Source: Siphlonurus alternatus (taxonomy: Eukaryota > Arthropoda > Insecta > Ephemeroptera > Siphlonuridae). From it: a stretch of DNA of 64,000 nt. The stretch covers positions 5,595,142 to 5,659,141 of the forward strand of contig OX463778.1 of the NCBI GenBank assembly GCA_949825025.1, written 5' to 3'. The position numbers and the translations under genes were made by a program. This document shows, piece after piece, positions 12,343-23,742 of the stretch. The notes under the pieces were generated by a model. It saw only the letters and a program-made list of their open reading frames with translations. It did not search any database and was not told the DNA's origin. Numbering within the stretch: position 1 is the stretch's first letter; each line of letters begins with the position of its first letter.

Positions 12343-12416
12343 TATAAGGTACGCATGCAAATAAAAAAGAAGTTAAGAAATAATCTATAAATTTATTATT
12401 AAAAAATCATTCGTAA

Positions 12417-12632
12417 AGGTGGATTCACATGGCGCTCTTTATCATGTGACGCAAAGCGAATAATGCGCATTTGCTGTAACATCCATTGGCGGCCATATTG
12501 CCATATTTGACGACTAGAAGCATAAGAGCATCGTAATTAACGCTATTCCCGGTGGATTCGCCGTCGCATAGGATTTCACAGCTTTTACGTCAAAATCGGT
12601 CGCATTGCCGTTGTCGCCATCTGAATCCGCCT
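12417..12632 (-). mobile_element. Harbinger-like MITE copy 3
   Basis: Inverted relative to copy 2, 74 bases away; TAA on both sides (12414-12416, 12633-12635). The minus-strand open frame over it is a repeat artefact. Confidence 0.8.
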
Positions 12633-13019
12633 TAACAGAGGTAAAAGAAGCAATAAATGTTAACAATATACGTATATTAAGTGGTAGTAGATCATATAAA
12701 AAAAATCTCGCTCGGAGCACCAGCCACTTCAAATTTGTTACATTGACTTCAAATTTGTTACATTGAGAAGTGATTTGGCAAGTAGAGAACACATTGGTGA
12801 ACACAGCTGGTGACAAGCGGTGGGCGGTGCACCTGCGAGTTGTCCGGCCGTGAGGAGACCTTCTGTGGAGGCGCGTGGGAGCTTCATAAATTAAGAAATA
12901 AACCTGCTGGGGTACAAACAAAGAACGTCGAGTGGGAGAAGGCAAATTGATTCTCTTCAGTGATCAATGGGACATCAAAACGATTTAAACCGAGTCAGAG
13001 GACATAAAATATTCTCCTC

Positions 13020-13290
13020 CTTCCCTCCTCCCTCTCCTACTGCCATGGTCACATTTAACTGCTTCAAATTTAGTGTGTCTCTTACAAATTGGGGCGGCCA
13101 TGGCCTATATCAATCCATCCCAGTATTCGTTGTGACTGAGGAAACCTCAGTCAGGATGGTCGGCAATTGATGAAGGATGTCATCAATCATCCTGAATCAA
13201 TGTCTCCTGAATGCAAGAGTGTTCCTAAGCAAAAAACTATGTTGAAAAGTTTGGCAGTGCCTGAAATCGAACTAATGACCATCTGATTGG
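13020..13290 (-). mobile_element. tRNA-type SINE, degenerate
   Basis: Minus-strand body CCGACCATCCTGACTGAGGT and promoter-like ATCAGATGGTCATTAGTTCG (B-box remnant). Close relative at 26465-26690. Confidence 0.6.
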
Positions 13291-13498
13291 ATAATTATAA
13301 AATTACGGCGTATATATTATGTACTATTGCGTCAGCCTGGTATGGAAATGGAAGTATGAAGGAAGGTTTTGCAAAGTAAATATGACATTGTCAGCATGCC
13401 TACAGCGAGGCAACTTCTTATAGAGAAATAATATTTAATGGATACTTTAAAAAAATGTTACGACACACGCCTAACGATCTCAGCATTTACATTTTTAA

Positions 13499-13722
13499 AG
13501 GTGAATTCACATAGCGATTTTTATCATGCGACGCGAAGCGAATAATGCGAACTTGCTGTAACCATCCATTGGCGGCTATATTTGGCGATTTAAAAAAAAG
13601 AGCATAGTAATTTAATACGATATTCGTCGCCGTATAATGGCGAATTCACTTGCCGCATAGGATTTCACAGCTTGTGTGACAAAATCGCGTCGCATCGCCG
13701 CTGTCGCCATCTGAATCCGCCT
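13499..13722 (-). mobile_element. Harbinger-like MITE copy 4
   Basis: AGGTGAATTCACATAGCGAT to ATCTGAATCCGCCT; TAA flanks at 13496-13498 and 13723-13725. Confidence 0.8.
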
Positions 13723-13800
13723 TAACTTTTAACTATTATTATGGTCTCTACGCTGAAAAAGTCAGAACATTACATATCTATTTATTTTTGTAATATTTAA

Positions 13801-14214
13801 GGTAGAGATATCGCCGAACAGCTGTTCGACGTACTCCCTTTGATTAACATGTAAACCTTAGCAAATTCATCACAAAAATTCTGAAATTTTTTTGAGAGAC
13901 ATCAGATATTATAGTGCTAGCCATAGAAAAAGTTTCAAAACAATTCAACGATCAGTTTTTTTTTAATTAAGTTTTTAGTTTGTCTCTCCATACGGGAAAG
14001 CCCTATTATATATGCTGAAAATTAAAAAAAAAATAAATCAATTAAAAAAATCGGCTCGTTAAATTGTTTTGAATTTTTTTCTATGGCTTTTAATTTTAGG
14101 CACTAATCTCAAAAAAATTTCAGAATTTTTGTGAATTTGCTATAAGGTTTACATGTTAATCAATGGAGAGTACGTCAAAGTCCAGTCAAACAGCTGTTGG
14201 GTGTTATCTCTACC
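13801..14214. mobile_element. TTAA-flanked foldback MITE, family A, copy 1
   Basis: TTAA at 13797-13800 and 14215-14218. Ends GGTAGAGATA.. / ..TTATCTCTACC; arms about 180 bases containing GATTAACATGTAAACCTTAG. No coding. Confidence 0.8.
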
Positions 14215-14472
14215 TTAAGAAACACCATTCATAATATTCATTACATACCGGTACATTATAAAAACGACTTGGTTTAAAATCCACTCAGAATATGTTCGCC
14301 CGACTCGCTGCTTTTCCTCCGGCCAGTCATTTGGCAGATCAAGTTGTAAGTCCAGCTGATAAGAAAGCGCTTGTTGTTTTTGCACCATTTTTTGTTGTCT
14401 AGTCGCGATATGAGTCGCCACATTTGTATCTGTCAGTCGTGCATGCTTTACATCAGACCGTGCTGCCACCAC
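14215..14472 (-). other. unassigned open frame beside a GC-rich block
   Basis: An 85-codon minus-strand open frame (includes RQQKMVQKQQALSYQLDLQL, PNDWPEEKQRVGRTYSEW) adjoins GC-rich sequence at 14470-14760 with several CCGG sites. Composition is more exon-like than its surroundings, but no family is recognised and its right end abuts a MITE. Could be a chance frame or an exon of the gene hinted at 16.4 kb. Confidence 0.2.
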
Positions 14473-14760
14473 CGGCCGTTCTTCTAACTAGTCTGTGACG
14501 TCATTAGGACAGTTTGCCGGACAGCACCGGTCTGGTTTGGCGGAAAGTGCGACTGCACTTGCCGGTTGGTGCACACAGGTCGGTGTTCGCCACACCGGCC
14601 CGTCGTCATGACAGTTTGGCGGACAGGACGGCCGCTCTCGCTGGTATCGAGCGACCACCCGCGAGTGTGAAATTAAAAAATTATGAATGAAGATCGTCAA
14701 CGGACGAGCTGCGGACGTGGAGTTACGTAATGTTACATCGAGGCGATAATCGACGTGCAA

Positions 14761-16378
14761 ACAAACGTCGCTTTGTATGGAAATTTAAACAAAGGCCCTA
14801 AAACTAATTTTATTTATTTAGAAAGTTAAGAAGATGCTGTGATAATTTTTACTGTTATAGAAAAGACAATACAACACTTTTTTCAACATTTATTTATTAT
14901 ATTACTGCGGAATAAATAATGTTTTAACATTTGAACATGTTAATTATTGATCTTCAATTATTACTTTATACTTGGGATGATACCTTTATTTCGTTTTCAT
15001 GAAATATTATGACTTCGATATTGAATTTTCTACATGCAGGTCAAGTTAACGCAAGTTTATAATACAAATTATAATCAGATCTCTGCTCGGCCAATTTCAA
15101 TGATCAACAAAGCTAGCTGTATAGTTTTTTTTTTTTTTTTTTTTTAGATTAAATTAGATGAAAGCATCACTATAACACGTCAAAAGTGGCTAGACACAAA
15201 GATGGCACGCGAAAAACTCAACAAAACTTCTAAACTTGGCCTTATTATATTAACTCAGCAGTATAGGCACCAAATTCAATTCGTCCTATATTTATAAAAA
15301 ACTGAATCCCTAGTTGAAAAATTAAGTCAACTCATTCTTAAACACATCTCAACTTATGCTTATTTCGTCTTTTTACATCTAAAACACATCTTATTTTCTA
15401 TTCGCTCAAAGTGAATATTTCTAACATTTTATACTCAAAAAGAGAAAACAAAACGTAATATTAAATTCATGTCTTTTTATCTTTTTTTTCTTCTCAAAAA
15501 TGTTGCAAAATATGAGGAAATTAGACTATATATATAGACCTTATATTCTATATAATTTATATATAATGCATTGTATGATATTATGATAAAAAAAAATGCA
15601 GCACTGTAAGCTGCAAGCATTACAAATTTATATAGTACTTCAAAATGCTGCATGCATTTATGGTAATTTTACATAATTATGAACAACCTTGGATTACAAA
15701 ATAATAGTATTTTAATACAATTACATTAGCATGAAATCTGATGTATTTTCAAAAGTTCGTCTCGATACAAAATTCTTTCGTCGAAGGAACATTTTTTAAG
15801 TGTGCGTGATAAAGAGTAAAAGTGCCTCTGCATATTAACAGAATGAACTGTAATAACATACACCTCGGGGCGCTGGGAACGTTTCCAAACATGCACACTT
15901 CTCAAGTTATGATAGAGAAATTTTTAATTTTTTCTCCATATCGAAGACGGAAAAGTTGGCGCATTCTCAGTTCCAAAAATTGACGGTTTACTTTGAATTT
16001 AATGAATGGAAAAATGTATACTTTACATTTTAAAGTTTTTTAGTATCATGCTGTGATTCCGCTTTGAAATTCGCATTTTATACAATTAAAAAAAATTACG
16101 ATAGCTTTCAAATATATTTTTTTTCACCGTGCAAATAAAGTTCGGACAAAAGAAGCCATTAGAGCAAAGCTTACTATAGTGTATATGCATAACATACAAT
16201 ATACATAAATATAATGTGTGTATAAATGTGTAATTTCACAAAGTTTAAATTCGCGTATTAAAAAAAAAAAAAAGTTTACGATGTATTTCAAACCCCCCGT
16301 GATCCAAATTGAATTACTATTTTCAAATAAAACCATCATCATCATCTCTCCCACATTAAATTAATTTGTGTACTCACA
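14761..16378. other. AT-rich intergenic stretch
   Basis: Holds a poly-T run near 15126-15146 and a repeat G copy at about 15340-15540 (ATTCGCTCAAAGTGAATATT). No exon seen. Confidence 0.5.
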
Positions 16379-16560
16379 TGAGCGCGAGTAATATCCAGCT
16401 TGGTAGCATGTTCACTTGACGGCACACGTGTGGCACGACATAGCGAGACACACCGCCAACAACCACTGCCAGACCCAAACTGAGTTAACTGAGGCACGCG
16501 AGATCTGACCGCTGCAGTGGCGCTGTCTGACGGAGTGACGGAGAAGTAGGACGTGATTTC
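16379..16560 (-). other. candidate first coding exon of an unknown minus-strand gene
   Basis: Read on the minus strand, GC-rich sequence leads to an ATG with A at -3 followed by MLPSWILLAL, then a strong donor (CTCAT|GTGAGTAC, just left of 16380). The peptide looks like the start of a signal peptide. An earlier ATG in the same exon opens a nine-codon frame. No downstream exon is recognised to the left, so this is only a hint. Confidence 0.25.
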
Positions 16561-16844
16561 ATCTTATCTGATAACCGCGGGATGTTGGGGTGGGTCCATG
16601 AATTAATAACTAAAAGCTTCCGTCAGATTATATCTATTAAGAATTTATGAGGGATCTAGATTGTCCGTCTGTGGGAGTATGAGGTGAAAAAAAAAAAAAA
16701 AAAACGAGTGCACTACTGATGCAGTCTGATGCCCTTTTGTTCTTGTATATATAATATACCGTACGCCGTACTGACACGGACGTAACAAGGCATTGCATAT
16801 ACTAGCAGCTCCTTGAAAATTTTAGTAATTTTTATAGCAATTAA

Positions 16845-17230
16845 GGTGGAGATAATGTCGGTCAGCTGTTTTTTTAGCTCCATTTGATTAACATGTAAAC
16901 CTTAGCAAATTCACAAAAATTCTGAAATTTTTTTCAGAGGCAGATATTAGTGCCTAAAAGTCATAGAAGAAGTTTCAAAACAATTTAACGAGCCGATTTT
17001 TTTAAATTAATTTTTTAGTTTGTCTCTCCATGGGAAAGCCCAATGTTGAAAATTAAATAAATTAATTTAAAAAAATCGGCTCGTTAAATTGTTTTGAAAT
17101 TTTTTTTATGGCTTTTAGGCACTAATACCTGCCTCTCAAAAAAAAAAAATCAGAATTTTTGTCAATTTGCTAAGGTTTACATGTTAATCAAATGTAGCTT
17201 AAAAAACAGCTGACCGACATTATCTCTACC
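16845..17230. mobile_element. TTAA-type foldback MITE, family A, copy 2
   Basis: TTAA at 16841-16844; right flank mutated to TTATAA. Same arms as the 13801 copy, with GTCGGTCAGCTG / CAGCTGACCGAC near the ends. Confidence 0.8.
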
Positions 17231-17248
17231 TTATAACGTTTAAATATA

Positions 17249-18427
17249 CAGGGTGTCCACAGAAATTCGCACGAATTGGCAGTCATAATATATATTAAAG
17301 TATGAAGCACGATAGTAACATGAACATGTAATACATCAAATTAAAGCTCAACAATCAATATTTTTAAAATTGTATAAGCAAAAAAGCATTGTGTGGACTT
17401 GTCTTCTTTTGAGACGAAAAAGGAACAAAAATGTCCTTTTCTGAACTCCAAACTCATCAGAATCAGCCGTCACCTGAAAGAGATTGTCCTTATTTCATCC
17501 TTCGCTTGAATAAGAATTTATATACCCGCACAATATACCACAAGGCTTCTCCGCATGATCACCGTTGGTACCTTGACACACGTCCAGCCGGACCTCCAGT
17601 TCTCGCCACACGTTGCGCAGAATTGCGTGATTGACTCGATTGCTGCAGCGATGATGCGCGCTTGAGTCTCGGACGTCTCGCACAGGTGTTTTGTCAGTCG
17701 GGTAGCGGGTAGGGTGAGGTAGTACATTTACCTGGATTTGTTGGAGCATTGCGATATCCCTCAGCTGCTCCTAGCTAAAGAGGAGTGTGGCTTCAACGTC
17801 ATATTCCAGCAAGATGCTATATGCCTTCTGCCTTCTCACTGTGGGCATGCAGTGCGTGATCGTCTGAGGCTTGTGAGCCAGATATTCCTAGGTCGCTGGA
17901 TCGGCCGTGATGTACCCACTCTTGTGCCTCTGGGTCTCCCAACCTCACCCCACCCGACTTCTTTCAGTAGAGCAACGTGAAAGACACATTCTCTAAGACA
18001 CCTGTGTGAGACGTCCGAGACTCAAGCAGCGCATCATCGCAGCAATCGAGTCAATCACGCCGTCAATTCTGCGCAACGTGTGGCGACAACTGGAGGTCCG
18101 GCTAGACGTGTGCCGAGGTACCAACGGTGATCATGTGGACAAGCCTTGTGGTAATTTGTGTAAGTAAATTTTTAATTAAGCGAAAGATTAAAGAAGGACA
18201 ATCTCCCTCGGGTGACGGCTGATTCTGCGGAGTTTGGAGCTCAGAAAAGGACATTTTTGTTCCTTTTTCGTCTCAAAAGAAGTCAAGTCCACACAATGCT
18301 TTTTTGCTTACAATTTTGAAAATGTTGATTTTTGAGCTTTAATTTGATGTATTACATGTTCATGTTACTATCGTGCTTCATACTTTAGTTTGACTGCCAA
18401 TTCGTGCGATTTTCTGTGGACACCCTG
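17249..18427 (+). pseudogene. mariner/IS630-like transposon, folded back, transposase broken
   Basis: Ends CAGGGTGTCCACAGAAAT and its inverse, flanked by TA (17247-17248, 18428-18429). The centre (about 17760-17975) reads FNVIFQQDAICLLPSHCGHA, then GRWIGRDVPTLVPLGLPTSP, a decayed Tc1/mariner DDE-region (FQQDGAPPH..GRWIGRGGP.W.PRSPDLTP type). The transposase C-terminal part (TPSILRNVWRQLEVRLDVCR-like) is present at 18000-18170 on + and again inverted at 17500-17715, so the left part is a copy of the right part, not the original 5' half. Confidence 0.8.
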
Positions 18428-18472
18428 TATTATGAGTCAACGTATGTCTGTGAGTCGCCTCGGCGACCTGAC

Positions 18473-18614
18473 CAAGCGCGGATCCCGGGGGAGAACCCCC
18501 GAAATTTCGGATTTAACAAGGGCAATATAGGCATTTACCCCACTCCAAAGTTTTTTTTCAACATGGCCTTATGAGGAGGGCACCCCCTGATTTTTTTTCC
18601 TGTATCCGCGCCTG
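18473..18614 (+). mobile_element. 142-bp hAT-like MITE (copy B) with exact 8-bp duplication
   Basis: CAAGCGCGGATCC .. GTATCCGCGCCTG. Flanks are GACCTGAC at 18465-18472 and GACCTGAC at 18615-18622, an exact 8-bp target duplication. Interior ATAGGCATTTACCCCACTCC is shared by all copies. Confidence 0.88.
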
Positions 18615-18803
18615 GACCTGACCGACTCTATAATAATGCTCTTTATACGTATTGAGTATATTGAACTGCAGATTGCGCTGCTGCCACGATGTGATATATT
18701 TTATATTCTTCGATCCAGCAAACATAGCATAATTATACCATGCATACATTCATTACATTGCATGCATATAATAAACTAGATGTTTAGATTTTAGAAATTC
18801 TTT

Positions 18804-18992
18804 ATGACCCCGGCCGTCGGTACAGAGGCTGCATGGCAGAGGCGCAGATCAAGGGGGGAAGGGGGTCGCCCTTATCACTTCTCCCCCTGGATCTGCGCCC
18901 CCATGCAGCCTCTGTACCGACGGCCGAGGTCATAAAGAGGCTGCATGGAAGCGCAGATCCAGGGGGAGAAGTGATAAGGGCGACCCCCCTTC
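18804..18992. repeat. compound inverted/direct repeat, GC-rich
   Basis: CGGCCGTCGGTACAGAGGCT (18811) faces AGCCTCTGTACCGACGGCCG (18909); then GAGGCTGCATGG..GCGCAGATCCAGGGGGAGAA repeats part of the arm in direct order. Frames on both strands are repeat artefacts. Confidence 0.65.
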
Positions 18993-19206
18993 CCCCAAAT
19001 AGTCCCAAAATACATTAAAAGTGTTACCACCTCTCAACTGTACCCCCCTTCCAAAATTGAATATTGCAGAAAAAGGCACCGCCCTCCCCCCATCTCCCCA
19101 GAACCGCGTGCTAGATCCACCCCTGGTGGCATAACTCAATCATATGAGGCTGAATTACCGCGGTTACACCTCCCCCCCCCCCCCCCATAGAAAGATCTTG
19201 GAATGA

Positions 19207-19389
19207 CAGGGAGGTCTTATCCAGAAAAAATTCGGAGAGAGGGCCTGCCTCCATAAGGCCAATGTTAACAAAATTGGAGTGGGGAAAATGCCTATATATA
19301 TTGCCCGTGTTAAATCGAAAGATTTGGTTGGGAGGGGGAGGGGGGAGTGCAGCCCCCTAGCACTCTCCCCCCCCCCTGGGTCCGCGCTG
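19207..19389 (-). mobile_element. hAT-like MITE (copy C, decayed)
   Basis: Inverted copy of the 18473 element: CCATAAGGCCAATGTTAACA, GGAGTGGGGAAAATGCCTAT, ending GGGTCCGCGCTG. Confidence 0.65.
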
Positions 19390-19698
19390 TTACCCTCACT
19401 GCCCTAACTTACAGTGCAAGATTGAAGTGTCGCAAGTGTGTTCGTAGCAAAATCGATTTATGAATAAATTCTCAGACGAAAACAGGGAACATAAGGATAA
19501 TCTTATCATTATTCTCTGATTGTGACAGACCTAGTGTTATCCTCCCCCCCCCCTGAGTCCCTTGATGATAATTATATTTATATTATAACCAATTCCACAT
19601 CCCTCCCCATCTTGCCGATGATGAGACTCGAAGCGCACGTACCGACTAATATAAATTTTAATAATCTATATTGTACATATTAAATTATGTATTATAAT

Positions 19699-20153
19699 TA
19701 GAGCGCGGAAAAAAGTCATTTAGCCTTTTTGTGCACATGATGACTATGATTTTGTTGTCATTTAAGATGTCCACCGATCTCCGGAAGTGGATTAAAATGA
19801 GTCTTTCAAAAAAGAGACTATTTAGACTATTTTTGGTCTTTGAGACTATTTTGGAAAAATATGATTTTTGTGACTTTTTGACATATTTTTAGTGCTATTC
19901 AACTCTTTTCTTCATATTGACAAAAAAAAAAAGGGAAGTAAAGAAACCAAGACTTCAGTCTGTGTAAGGGAAGTCTGTGTAAAGAAATATAAAAAAAAAA
20001 CTTTAAACACACTTTTAAATAGCACCTTTGAAACGCCTTTTTGCTGCATTTTCTAAAAAAAAAGTGATTTTTTTGTAGAATATTTTCCAAAAAAAAAGTT
20101 GACTTTTTAGGCACATATTTTTCGAAAAAAATGTGTATTTTTTCCGCGCTCTA
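19699..20153. mobile_element. 455-bp hAT element, non-autonomous
   Basis: Ends TAGAGCGCGGAAAAAA and TTTTTTCCGCGCTCTA; exact 8-bp duplication ATTATAAT at 19691-19698 and 20154-20161, which fits the hAT target pattern nTnnnnAn. Interior has repeated GACTATTTT/ATATTTTT motifs and no coding. Confidence 0.88.
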
Positions 20154-20399
20154 ATTATAATTTATAATGTGAATGCTGTAATCTGATTTACATAATAATT
20201 ATATTATAATTACTTGTTCTTATATTATAGTGACTTGGCTATGCATGGCTTTTGCAGGTATTAAAATTTATTAAACTACATAATCAACTGCAATTAACTC
20301 GACTATACTAGAGCGAGAAAGAGGGAGACAGAGAGAGAATTTCTCCCTGTATATATTACATAATATAGGTTGAAGAAAATATTTATAAATGAATTGGAT

Positions 20400-20690
20400 T
20401 AATTCAGATTCATTTCATCCAGTTCCGATGATCCCTATAGTTGAAAAATTTCGTCTTCAACTCATCCTTTACACGTCTAAACCTAATAATTTTACCTATA
20501 AAATTAATCATATTTCCTATTCGCTCTAAGTGAAGATGAAATGAACACAATATTTTTAGCTTTTAATGCTCAAAAAGAGGACAAAATACGTAATCGTCTT
20601 TTTCCTATTTTTTTTAACTCTAAAATGAGTAAAATGCATATGGTGCAAAATAAGAGGACAAAAGACGAGATGAGAACGTAAATTTTCATT
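20400..20690 (+). repeat. dispersed repeat G
   Basis: ATTCGCTCTAAGTGAAGATG, AATACGTAATCGTC and CTCTAAAATGAG landmarks, as at 9765-9985. Confidence 0.5.
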
Positions 20691-20769
20691 GCATGATGTT
20701 TGTATATATACAGAAGTATAAAGAACCTCGACTTATATATACCATTGATTTCTAATTTTTAACAAGAAA

Positions 20770-21100
20770 CAATGCCCACTCCACAAAGGCCTGCACACTG
20801 CGAAGCGCGCGAAGCAAAATAGTGGTCCACCCCATTTGCTATAGCATTGTAAAATTCAAATTAAATTCAAAGGAAATAATATTTTTTCTTGATATTTTTA
20901 CACCCCAGGCATAATTTCTAAGCCCCTTATCTTGCTGTGTGTAAAGTATCAAAATTTTATAATCTCTCCTTCCATCGAAATTTCGGGGTGAAAGTTGCAT
21001 GTAAATCAATGTAAAATGGACAATCTAATAGGACTATACTATTTCCAAAAACAATCGAGATCGATATTGTAGTGCGCAGGCCTTGATGGAGTGGGCATTG
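20770..21100. mobile_element. element H copy 1 (hAT-like, 331 bp)
   Basis: CAATGCCCACTCCA .. TGGAGTGGGCATTG with inner GGCCTGCACACTGCGAAG / GTGCGCAGGCC; 7-base flanks CAAGAAA on both sides. A second copy lies in intron 23 at 61392-61711. Confidence 0.8.
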
Positions 21101-21133
21101 CAAGAAATCAGTGAAATCACTCCTATAAGTTTA

Positions 21134-21486
21134 ATTGGAGCTCGAGGCGGGATGATGGGTAGGAATAAGGGAGGGAAAGGATAGTGACCACGGCTTGTTA
21201 CGCGTCCCAGCATTCGCTGAGGTAAGACTGAGGGAACCGTGGAAAACCTTAGTCAGGACGGACACCTCTACTTTTTATCAATGGATCAAAGCGATGTCCA
21301 AAGCCTGGGGGAACCACACACAAGTACATCACTGCACTGGATGAAAAGCGAGACGAATTTACCCCAGGGAGGAAGTAATGTAATTTTTACTTGAAACGAT
21401 CACCCATCCAAGCACTAACCACGCTCAATGTTTCTCGACGTCGGTGATCTAACGAGAAGCGGTTAATGCACTGTGCCACGCTCAAT
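21134..21486 (-). mobile_element. SINE with 5S-like head (type 2)
   Basis: Minus-strand head: GCGTGGCACAGTGCATTAAC-like start, GATCACCGACGTCGAGAAAC, AGTGCTTGGATGGGTGATCG; body CGTCCTGACTAAGGTTTTCC; tail GGGAGGTAAATTCG..CCCACC. Same subfamily as 23743-24122. Confidence 0.8.
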
Positions 21487-21840
21487 TACACACAGCCAAC
21501 GTCAAACTGAAAAAATGAACTGGATCCAGTGCTGAAAATCAAAATTTGAATAAGATAAAAAAAAAAAAGTCAAATCGCCTGTATGCTAGGCAACTTGTTC
21601 TTCATGTAAGCGGAGCGAGCGACCGTCAGAAGGGGCGAGCTGACGCCAACTCCTCGCCTCTGAAAATAAAAGTTCGTTTCTGCAGCCTTGCATGTTTATA
21701 ATAATCACTACCCGTATTTACGAATAACACAGAGCATGGTGATTAACTTGGCCGCTGGTGGGAAATTTTTCAAGGCGATGAGAGTACACTAAAATTTAAA
21801 GAATCTGTTGCATATAATATATTGTTATATCGCCATGTGG

Positions 21841-22255
21841 GAGGTGTGGCACAGTGCGCTTGACCGGGTCTCGTCAGATCACCGAAGTCAAGCAACGCAA
21901 AGCGTGATTAGTAGTTGGATTGGTGACTATTTTCAACAAAAAACACGTTTCCCTCCCGGGGGTAAATCGTTGCGCATTTCCGCTATGTGGTTCCCCTGGC
22001 TTTGGACTTTGGACCATTGCACTTCCGGTTCATTGACAAAAAAGCTGTAGCGTCCATCTTGGCTGAGGTTTCCACGTTTTCCTCAGTCGTAGGCAAATGC
22101 CCGGATGGATTAATTGCAAGGCCGTGGCCGCCCCCGTTCCGGAAGAGCCTGCAAAACGCTCAAGTTCGGGTGTTGGAAGGTTCGGGGTTTCAAAGTAGTG
22201 TGTAATCAGTGTAATTATTAAGTATAGAAGTACCCAAAAGGGTTTAATTAAAAAT
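21841..22255 (+). mobile_element. SINE with 5S-like head (type 1)
   Basis: GAGGTGTGGCACAGTGCGCT, GATCACCGAAGTCAAGCAAC, TAGTTGGATTGGTGACTATT; body TTGGCTGAGGTTTCCACG; tail CCAAAAGGGTTTAATT. Confidence 0.85.
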
Positions 22256-22282
22256 TATATACATATAAATAAATAAAATTTC

Positions 22283-23742
22283 TTATATATATGTTGGCAC
22301 CAAAGCCCGAATTCGGGAAAAGCCCGAAAAAATGCGCACATCTAGGTATACCCCAGCAATTTGAGCAAAGCCCGAAATTAGAAAATATTTCGGGCTTCTC
22401 ATTTAAATTTGATCCTTTCTAGAAGTGCTCAAATCGAAAAAAGCAAACTCTGACGAGAAGTTTTATTTCGGGGTTTGCTCATTTGAATTTGATCATTTCT
22501 AGAAGTGTTCAAAATAAAATGAAATATAATAATTGGAAATTGTGCCGTTTTATAGTAATAAATAATAAAACAATAAAATAAAGTAAATTTAATACTATTT
22601 TAACAATATGATTATATCATTTTTTAATTATTTGATAAAAATACACAAATTTATTATAGCATTAAGCATAAATAGCGTGTTTAATATTTTCTTCCTGCAT
22701 TATTAAAGTCATACTGAAAAGTACGATTTTGTCACACTTCTTATAAAATATTAATATTGTAAAAAATAAATTTATTACAGCTGATATATAAATTATAAAA
22801 TCATTTTAACTTAATTTATTATAGAACTTGCTATTAAGCAAAGGGCGCCTCTTCCGGAATCCAGAACGAGGGCGGCTGCAGCTTTGCAATCCATCCCGAC
22901 ATTTGCCTGCGACTGAGGGAAACGAGGAAACCTCAGCCAGGATGGACGCTACAGCTTTTGTCAACGAATCGGAAGTGCAATGGTCCAAAGCCAGGGGAAC
23001 CACATAGTGGAAATGCGCAATGATTTACCCCTAGGTGGGAAATGTGGCTTTTGTTAAAAATGGTCACCCATCCAACTACTAACCACGCATGGCGTTGCTT
23101 GACTTCGGTGATCTGATGAAACTCGGTCAAGCGCACTGCGCCACACCTTCCACTTATTTTTCAATATGACTTGAGAATAATACAGAAATAAAAATTTTTT
23201 TAATGAAAAAAATAATAACAATACACATACATGCTAATAATGTTAAAATTTGTATTTTTATCAATTAATTAAAAAAGTGATATAATTCAAATATTATTAA
23301 ATTTACTTTATTTTATTGTTTTATTATTTATTACTATAATACGGCAAATTTCAAATTATTATTTTTAAATTTGCTTTGAGCACTTCTAGAAATGATCAAA
23401 ACAGTGTGCATGAGCAAATAAGCCCGAAATAAAACTTCTCGTCGGGGTTTGCATTTTTCGAGTTAAATACTTCTAGAAATGATCGAATTTAAATGAGCAA
23501 AACCCGATATAAAACTTATCGTCGGGGTTTGCTTTTTTCAATTTGAGCACTTCTAGAAATGATCAAACTTAAATGAGCAACCCCGAAATAAAACTTGTCG
23601 TCGGGCTTTGCGTTTTTCGATTTGAGCACTTCTAGAAATGATCAAATTTAAATGAGCAAAACCCGGAATATTTGTTAAGTTCGGGCTCTTCTCAAATCCC
23701 TAGATATGCGCGTTTTTTTCGGGCCTTGCCCGAATTCGAGGT
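22283..23742. mobile_element. foldback element with ~80-bp internal tandem units
   Basis: Ends GCCCGAATTCGGG../..CCTTGCCCGAATTCGAG in inverted order. The right arm has four units holding TTCTAGAAATGATC (starts at 23384, 23471, 23551, 23630; spacing 87, 80, 79), the left arm two inverted ones. A type-1 5S SINE lies inside. No coding. Confidence 0.75.
22838..23149 (-). mobile_element. SINE with 5S-like head (type 1), nested in foldback element
   Basis: Minus strand: AAGGTGTGGCGCAGTGCGCT, ATCACCGAAGTCAAGCAACG, GTTAGTAGTTGGATGGGTGA; truncated at the 3' end near 22838. Confidence 0.85.

Noticed and set aside
12514..12945. 143-codon minus-strand frame
   Set aside because: Half of it lies in a Harbinger-like MITE and the rest has no recognisable family.
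23384..23660. CRISPR-like array
   Set aside because: Eukaryotic DNA; units are about 80 bp with no spacer diversity, inside a foldback element.
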